Source: Ahaetulla prasina | Lineage: Eukaryota; Chordata; Lepidosauria; Squamata; Colubridae | Assembly: GCF_028640845.1 (NCBI RefSeq) | Contig: NC_080539.1 | Span: 179,379,459 to 179,443,458, forward strand | Direction of reading: 5' to 3' | Length of the DNA: 64,000 nucleotides | Program-made: the position numbers and the translations under genes | In this document: piece by piece, positions 53,801 to 63,700 of the stretch | How positions within the stretch are numbered: position 1 is the first letter of the stretch | Layout: each line of letters begins with the position of its first letter | The notes under the pieces: generated by a model | The model's database searches: none | Told to the model about the DNA's origin: nothing | What the model saw: only the letters and a program-made list of their open reading frames with translations

Positions 53801-56800
53801 GCTGCCAATAATACAGAACAACACATTTCCATACTCACGTTTCTTTTGAACAACGTACTATCCTAAAACATCTGCCTCACATACACAAGTGTATTACACT
53901 TGCCCACCTTGTGTCCCTTACCATGCTTGCACAGATTAAGTTAGCCTTGAGGCCAAATGAGATTTCCTGTTCCTGGTATCGATTGTGCCTATCACCAAAG
54001 TCATCCTGTTGATCCAATATTTAGCCCTTTCCCTGCTTGAAATTTCTTGGAAAAACATTACTCACATGTGTGTATATAGTGACATCATAAGGAGAGATTG
54101 ATTGAGATGTTTTGATAAGACTTTTTGGCCTGAAATTGCTGAATCTTCCACAAAAGGGTTCTGTCCAGCTGACAAGGACTCCACCGTTGACTGGATTCTC
54201 AGTATCTATGGCAAATGTGGGAAAAGTAAGGAAAAATTATATGCAAAGTAAGTCCTAGACAAACCTGAGTGCAAGTCTAATTTTAATAACCCAGTGCTAT
54301 GAGTGGCAGTCTCCGTTCTGCAAAAGAGCATTAATGCCAAAATTCAGTTGCAGCATGTAAAGACTGGCACATAACAAATTTAGTGAAAGAGGGTTCAAGT
54401 TAAGCGTATAAATTAGAATATTATCCATAATATGTGATACACATTATGTAACCCAAGTGTAGGATGCATATCTAGGTGATAAATAGGAAACCACATGCTG
54501 GTTTTGCAGCATTCAAGACCACAAGAAAAACGGAGAGAAGAGATATTGTGCAAAAAGTAAGCTAACCTATGTAGCCACATTGCACTCAATCTACTCTAAT
54601 TATAGTCTTTTGTGACCAATTTTTATAGATCTTTTTTTTTTTTTGTAAACTACCCTCAAAGAGATATCACATTTTATTCACTTTAAATAAATGAAATAAA
54701 CAAATAAAATACCCTTTCAGTCAATAATATAATGTATTCTTCCTTTATTTCATTTCTGAACAAAATTTTATGTGTGTGTGCACATGCACACACATGCCTG
54801 AGATCACACTTTCAGTTTTTGGAGAAGGTCTGCAGATCCTTATCTTTTTTTACAATAGCTAATTTTTTTTCCTGAAATAAAGTCTTTCAAACTGAAAATG
54901 ACAAGCTTACTTTGCTCAAATCTTGCTTGCAAAAAAATATTAGCAGATGATAGCTCTATTTCACATTTTACTGCAAGAAGTTCCTCCAGTTCATGCTGCA
55001 TCTGAAAAATAAAATTATTTTGAGTTTTTTTAAAAAAAGTGCAGAGTTCCAAAACCAACCAGGACCCAAATTTAAGAAATTTGGCTGTCTAAAGCAAAAC
55101 AATTAATGCTTTCCCTCAGTAAAAGTCTAGTTGCATTGTACCAAAAATAAGAGAAATTATTCTGATACCTGAAACAGGTTTTATACATACTGTATGTACA
55201 AAGATATGTGCACAGTTTTTAATAACATTAATATTTTTGAAATCATTTACAGTGATCAAGAGTATTTACTAATTTAGTTTGAATTATCACTCCATGTCAG
55301 AATTTAGTCGTTGAGTACATGACATTTCAAATCCACTTCTCAAGATAGAAGCTGTGGTTCCTTACTCCTTAAATGTCATGCTTCTGGGGTTCCTCAACTA
55401 ACCATAAAATATCTTTATAGATTTTACACCCATTTATCACTATGATCAACTTTTATATTTGGATATTTTCCTAATTTTTCCTAATGTGTGATCTCTGCTT
55501 ATAATGTTCAATAATAGTTTTAGATGTTGAAGCTACTGTTGTACTGCTACCATCCCAATTCTACAGATTGTAATTATTAATAATTATTTTATATCCAGGA
55601 GTCTGTACTTGATCAGCAGTAACATTTGTTGACATGGGATTACTGGTCACATTGTCCCAAGCAAGACTGAACCATCCTCTGCCAGACAATATCAGCATCT
55701 ATAAAGCAAAAATATTAAGGGTAGCTTACAAAGTATATTTATTTCTTCTGAATAAAAATGAAAACAGTACTTTTTAACAACTTGGGATCCTTCGTTCTGT
55801 CCTTAACCACAAATTCAACCACAGGTTGAATTTGATAACCTTGAGTCCCAGTTTAATGTATTGTTTCAAAGCAGAGAAATTTCTGCAAATAGTTTCATTT
55901 AGGGAGGAGGGAATTAAGGAACTCATGAAATCATCCTGCAAAATGTTTGAGAATCTCTGAATTTGTTGTTTACTATTTTCTAATAATCCTAGCACCAAAA
56001 CATCCATAAAATTATTGTAAACTGCTGTCATCTGCCTCTAGACAAGATGGGTGGCATATAAATTTGATAAATAAATAAATAATAAACAAAACCTTTTCTC
56101 TGTTTGGTCAGCTAACCATAAGTTTGGCTGCCTTGCATCCCTTTGCAGGGATAAAAGGGAACAGCCTATTTCCCAAGTGCTAAGAATGATCCAACATTCA
56201 GCTGATAATAAATTTATTAATGGGGGAAGAAATGAACATGGCTCAGACTGACCAGTAGTCACATGTAGAACACATGGGCAGAATACAAGCAGAAAAAAAG
56301 ATGAAGTCTGGTAGTACCTATGCTATGGTGGAAGCTGTAATGGCCTAAAGTTTACGTATAAATAAACTGAGATGGTCAAGATGATATAAGCCTTTTTAAT
56401 TCCATTTGTGAAAATCTGATATCTAAATTTGATTTAACATTATAATTACAAAAAAGGATCTTGACTTTTTTTTAAAAAAAGTTTTAATAAAACAGAATAA
56501 AGAAAATATAAACAGAAAAAAGAAAATGACAACACAAACACACAGACACACCCAACCACATGTTATAGCAATCGTTCACACAATCTATGACTTTTATGCA
56601 ACTCGTTGAAACAGTGGGACAATTCAACAATTTCAACTAGAAAATAAAATTCAAGTAACAACATGAATTCATTGTTTTATCAATTCAATTGACAACTGTT
56701 ATAGGGAAAACTGTGCAGAAGAAGCAAAAATTTCAAATTCAGATTATATTCTGGAATTTACCTGTATCTCTGGAAGCTGGATAGCACTGGCTTGTATTCT

Positions 56801-59800
56801 GTATCTCTCTCTGCGATAAGTACTAACTACCTCAGGGTTCAGCCAGGTATTGTGCAACTGAAACCCCATGCTCATTCCATTGTTTGGGGCTATCCCATGA
56901 TGCACAGCTTCCAAATAGTATATTGTACCAGCAATTAGCTCATATTTCTCTGATTTGGGCTTCCTAGGATGAAACCAATCTTCTTCCCAAAATGCTGACC
57001 AATCAGTAGTGCCAGTAGGAATTGATACAACTTCCACCTGTTGACCAAAAAAAATGAGAACAGTAAAATGGCTCAGGAATTCTGAGAGTTGAAGTCCACA
57101 AGTCATAAAGAATATTTGATTCAAAAAGCAAGGGAAAATAAAATGAATTTTTCCAAATTATAGATCCAAGTGTCAAGCCTGAAAGCAAGAACATACATTA
57201 AGTTTGAAGGACAGATTTCATTATTTATTACCTCTAATACAAGAATCTATTCAACTAATGCAGGTAAAGGTAAATATATGCTAGATAACTGTCAACAGAA
57301 TTCATAGGGGAGTACGGGGTTGATTATTGTGAAAATGCAATCACTCCAATCTGAAGGCATATTTAATCCTGCCTTCCAGCTCAGCTTCTTCTCCTACATT
57401 TGGTGATAGTAACAAGACAATCTATTGTATATAATCAGGGAGCAAACTCCACACTCACTAGCACTGATGATGTTGGGTAATGAAATGGGTAAGGGGCGTG
57501 CATAAGCGCACAAACGTGCCTACCGTTCCTGTCCTATTGTTTTTCTTTTCTTCTTCCTATATATGTTTATATGTGTATATATTATATAATCTTTTTGTAT
57601 GATGTTGTGACAAAATAAATAAATAAAATAAATAGATAAATGGATTACAATAAAATTGAAGCTGGTCAGTAGCTACTATTTGCTTCATATCCGAAGTAGC
57701 AATTTCAAACATTTCTACTTTTCCTGATTGACTATCATAGATTTTGGTTTTGGAAACTCCACACTGAGTGCTTTTCCTACCACCTTTCATAAGAGGTGCC
57801 AAAAAGACTGGTGGCAAGGTTTTGGCATGTTTAGGAGCCATCATGCTTCTGAAGAAACATTCTTAAATTGAATAAATCAAATGGGTGAAGAAACAAGTCA
57901 CTGTCCTGTCTAGAGAAACAGAGAGTTAAGCTGCAGTGAATAAATAGTAAGCATCAAAAGGCTTAGCTCTGAACATCAAATGATTCAATTCATTCACAAA
58001 TCAATTTAAACTCTGACTGGATGGTGGGGAATGGAAGGATATACTCCTGGCAGACAGCTGATCTTTGCATTCTTTTAGCAATTGGTTATGGTCACCTGGA
58101 GTTTATCTGAGTGATCAAGGTCATCTGAGTGATATAAATTGGTGTAGAACCTTTTTGGAACTGTTGAAAGGACTGTGTTGTAGACTAGAGAAAATGAGGA
58201 CCCAGATTGTTGGGGGCAATGAGCTGACTCTGTAAACTACTTAGGGTGGGCTGTAAAAGCACTATGGTGTGGTATATAAGTCTAAGTGCTATTGCTATAA
58301 GAGATCATTTTTAATTTGTTAAAGTCTCAAAACCAATATCACTGGATTTCTTTCCCTTTTCCCAGTATCTTTGCCTGTTACAATGTAATGAAAACTAAGT
58401 CTGCATTTAGAAAAAAACAAGGGTTCTATATTGTTCTGGAAATGAATGGAATATAAAAGATTAATATTTTTTTAAACTTTCTGCTTTAAGGATTTAATGT
58501 TAACTAATAGCTTTTTTATGACTTCAAATAAATGCCTTTGTATTATCCAAATAAATCTGTTGTTCAACAAAGATGTATTCAGAGACCATTTGGCACATGG
58601 GTTTAAGCTGTAATCAAATAGGGCCATAATCCTGAAGTTATTATAATATCTGTTTCACATTTTTTTCATATTGAACAATGAAATACCAGTTTATTGGTAT
58701 TTAGTTTATTCAGAAATAGTTTATTCAGAAACAATTTCATTTCCTCAAAAGACAAGAAAATATATTCAAATTGGGACACAAATATTAAAAGGGACATTTT
58801 TCATCTAGTATTTTTTCTATAACAAACGGTTTAGTACCTAATAATATATCCGAGATATCTGGGAAATACTGATCTTTTTTATGTGCAGCTACTGTATCAG
58901 ATCAGTATGGAGTAGTTTCTCTGAATGTGGCCAAATGTTTTATGTAAAATTAGACAAGCTGTAACTTTAACTGTCCACTGTTAATCCACCACGAATCACA
59001 ATATATTATTCTGTCTGTTATTGTTATATTTGATTATTATTTCTCTTTTAATGCTTTTATTTGTGGTGCTGGTCCGTGACCATAATAAAGATCGATTGAC
59101 TGAAGCAGTTTAAAAAATCTACTAATTAAAATTGCAATATTTCTTGCATGCCTAGAATTATTTCTCATCACATCTCCATCATTCAAGTTTTCTGTAACAA
59201 TTTACAGAATAGAAAACAAGCATGCATGAGCTCTATTTATAATGAATAAAAATAATACCAATCTAATAAAATACACTGATATAAGCTTCCAGGCTGAGAA
59301 AAGTTGATTCCAAAAGCAAAATAAAATAAAATAAAATAAAATGACTTTCCAATTACAGTAAAAATCCTTAATTGCTCAGTATTTGACAGATTCCTGCCAT
59401 AGTCAAGCCTCATGATTAGTTTAGCTGTGTAAATCAGATATTTATTTTTAATTGTAAGCCAGTCAGTAAAATTAGCTTCTGTAGGAGAGGAATGCATAAT
59501 TTAAAAAAAAAAAAAAGAACGGGGGAATTTACAGACCAGTTACCGGTAAGTTTACATCTGGATATATTTTTGAAGAAGGAGCAGTATGGATTCTGCCATG
59601 CTAAGTTATATATTTATTTACCTCTTGTGAGCTAGAGGTGATATGCTTAAAAATCTAAGACTCAGACATCATGGTATAAAAAATTTCCCCCAACTAATAA
59701 AAAAAAAACAGAAAATAAAAATAAATGGGCAGTCAAGGATATATATTGGGATGAAAATTGTTAATCTATTTGTCAGTGACATGGAGTTGGAGCATTCACT

Positions 59801-60708
59801 GAACTAGCCACATTTGCTGATAACATCAAACAAGATTGTGGCAGAAAAGTTGTTTCAAGTATAGACACAGCTTGACTCTTTTTGACTCTCCTGTACATAT
59901 TCCTTCATGGTAAAAACAAAAAGAAACAGAATTTTTTTTTCCATAAATGAATTTCCAAATTGGGGATGGATGGATGGATGGATGGATATTAAAGTAGCAA
60001 AGTCATTTCAATATAAGGAAGTCTGCAGTTATAGATATTGAAGTTAGAAGCCTAAGTTTGCAAATACAGTATATACAATTTGCTAGCATGGTCTACATTA
60101 GTGATAAATAACAAAATAAATAATCATTCTGGTGGATGACTAAATAAAAACATTGCATATTGTGAAAAAGGACATTTTTGAGGGCTGCAGGGCATGAGTG
60201 AGTAAACTAGCCTTCTTTATATTAGTTCCCATCTTATTTCTCCAGTCTTACTGCAATTCTGGTAACATAATAAAACAGTTTTATTTCAATGTCCTTTTGG
60301 TTCCTGGTAACTGTGGCATAAATCTTGGCTTTATCTGAAATGTATCTTTTCTTTTTGTGATTGTGTGTTGGTTTTTACATCATAGTTTATTGTTATTTGG
60401 GAAGATCATTGTTATTGATGATGATGTGATATGCCACCATCAGTCCCTCGAGGCTGGAGAAATTTATCAGTACTGTAATATAAATACATTAACAAACAAA
60501 TTCCAGGAAACATTGAGAAAAACAGGTAAAGTGGTATAAAATAAAATTGCTACTATAGCAATGTTTATATAGAATAACCTGTTGCAACTATAAGTGAAAT
60601 AGAACAAAATTCTTTTAAGCAGGGAATTATGGAGCTAAAAGACATGAGGAATAAGGCAACCCAAGTGATCACAAAAAGAGAAAAAAAGAAAGAGAGAGAG
60701 AGAGAGAG

Positions 60709-60767
<59 letters not shown>

Positions 60768-63700
60768 ACAAATTCATTTAGGAAAGCTAAATAAGACATA
60801 GAAAGCAATGATTTGATAGGTCTAATATTTTCGGCAGTGCTGGAGATCATCTCCAGAAGCAAAGCAGCTGTGGAAATGGAAAAATTCTCTTGTTCTCAGG
60901 CATGTAGTTGATATTGTGAAAAATATGCTAGAAAAAAAGGGCTGAGAACTCCTTTAAAATCCCCATGATATGCTATCACTACACATTTGTACACACCCTA
61001 AAAAATTCTGCAAAGTACAACTAGTTACTGCATATACTTTCTCAAAGCAGGGAAAGAATACTGTACAGTCTCAGTTATGCATTTTGAAGCTAAAAAAAAT
61101 AGAATGAAAAGTTAATAGGATGTTAGCCAAACAAGCAATCAATATTTTCTGTTTTGGGGGCAAAAATGGTTCTGATATTTTGCAGCAAATCTGAGTTCTG
61201 AAGATATGTATCATTTGGAATATTTCCCCTTACAACACTGAACTAAACAGTGACTCCCCCACCTCATGATTTCATATAAGTATCTCACAGTCAAGCATTA
61301 TTAGGTAGCTTCCTATTGTTCTAACCAGCCAATCAGAGCACTTAGAGCCAATCCCTCATTTGAATGGCTCCCATTATATAAGTGCACAGCTAGAATGAGA
61401 TCACTATCATTTGTAAGGGGGCAAGTAAGCTGAACGGGAGGGGTAACAACCAGCAAAGTCATGGCTGCTTTCCAAAGAGGCAGGAAGGCCTACTTTCGGA
61501 GGAAGAGGAGGATGCGCCAAAGGAGATACCGAAAGTTCCTAAGTAGACGAAAGAAGCATAATTCTAGGCGAGGTAGGAAAACACGAACCAGGCACATAAT
61601 GAGATGTGCAAGGAGCGGCTATCGAAAGAGGCGTATGCCTGTGTCCCGATATCTGGACCGAAGAATCAGAGACAATGTGCTCTCAGCCCAAAAAGCCAAG
61701 CATTCAATGACTTCCTACAGGGGCAACATCTATCACAGGAAGCCCTTGAAGGTAGGTAGACCAAGAAAGAAGAAGCATTATAACCGTACACGTTCAGCTT
61801 TTCTAAAAGCCAAATTGAAGAAGCAAAGAGCTAACAAAAAACGTGCCAAGCATTCTGCTCTTGAGAAAAAAGCCAAGAGAAGAACACGTTATTCTGATGA
61901 GGAGGTTTTCTATAGTATGGCCAACGCTTCCATGCCAAAACCAGCATCAGAAGAAAGACCAATAAAGAAACACACTGTCCGCTTCACAACTCCTGGCAAC
62001 ACAAAGACCGAGCCCCAAGAGGACCCCTCCCTTGATAATCAATCAAGCCAGCAAACAATAACACCCAAAAAACGGGGCAGGCATTCAGCCACCCCTGTTT
62101 GCAAAAGCCGTTAAGCTAGAAGAACATCCCTCACCTTCTCTGAATAACCGCCTGCAGGCCCCTGGAAAAGTAAGAGAGAAGTAAGAGGAAAATAACATAC
62201 CAGCCTGCCTTAAAGATCCAAGAGACCTTATAACTGACTTTTGATGAGACCACCTTCACCCCTACCAATCTGGAATAAAAATGAATTTGCTTTATCAACA
62301 AATTAGTTTGATTGAAGACTGAAAAAGGCATTTGGACAATTGCATGACAATCCGCTGGAAACAAAAGAGAATCACTTAAGTAAACCTACTTCACTTGAGA
62401 ACATTTATTTCCTTAACAACAAGGAAGCTGATTTAATGAAAAAGCACAAAACTAGAGACTTGCCATAATTTGGTAAAAAAAAAAAAAGGATTGACGTACT
62501 GAAGGTGTGTTTTCCTCTCCAAGGAACATCTTAAAATAGCAATAAAGCTGGATCTTTTGAAATATGTGTTGTGGAATTCCATCAAGCATGTATGGACAAA
62601 AAGGGAAAAAATACAATGGAGAGGTGATTATTCCTTCTCCTACTGCGCTGTGTGGTGGCACAGTGGTTAGAATGCAGTATTGCAGGCTAATTCTGCTGAC
62701 TGCCAGGAGTTCATTCCTGATGGGCTCAAGGTTGACTCAGCCTTCCATCCTTTCGAGGTTGGTAAAATGAGAACCCATATTGTTGGGGGCAATATGCTGA
62801 CTCTATAAACTGCTTGGAGAGGACTGTAAAGCACTATGGAACAGTATGTAAGTCTAAGTGCTATTGCTATTTACAAATCAGCACAAGCCACTAATAAATA
62901 ACTGCCTATTAATGTTAATTAGTTCCTGACAGATTTAGTCTCAGTCCCCAGGCACTAAAGCACCATTTGTGTTGAGACTGGTTTAAAAATATTTATTTAT
63001 TTCGTGTATAGTATATCATACATGGATTAGCAATATAAACATTTCACTTAGATTCCTTTGAATCATTTGATTCACTGGCAAGGACTGGAATGGGAGTGGG
63101 AATGAAAACAGTCAATTGTAGACAATCATTTGATATAGTGAATGAAAATCGCTACAAACATCTAAAGCAGTTGTGAAGTCATCCAGTACAGCATAGTATT
63201 GGTAATATAATTCCAATCAATTTATATTTAGCAGAGAGAATTCAAGCCTGCCAAAAATTCCATTCCATAAAAGGGAACCTCATCTTAAGAAATGGTGATA
63301 TGCTATAAATAAATATAGCTTGGTTTACAGTTTATTATATATACATTAAACTGGGTTGCCATTCTCTTTAGATTAAGACCTATCAAAAGAATTGCTTATT
63401 TATTTCCTACCCATCTTGCACATAAATTACAGATCTGTCTCAGAACTCAAGTAAACAGCCCAATTTTTATTCCAGATTTGTTTTCCATATCTCCTGAAGT
63501 TATCCAATTCATTTTAAGTAGCTATGTTTCGAAAGGTCCACAGTTAATTAAAAGGGAACGTATATTCATTTCAAGCAAATTTTTGGCTTTTGGTAAGGCC
63601 AAAGTTCAAATCCCCAAAAATGGAATTCTATGGACATTTAACCAAGGACACTATTTTAGCATGTTGGTTTTTGATAACAGTAGCTTGTCATATGTCATAC

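Noticed and set aside
55774..56031. 85-codon minus-strand ORF in intron 16
   Set aside because: No splice sites in phase; the true small exon in this intron is 55609-55698.
60565..60862. Phe/Leu/Ser-rich minus-strand ORFs resembling membrane proteins
   Set aside because: Produced by the GA/AAAG microsatellite.
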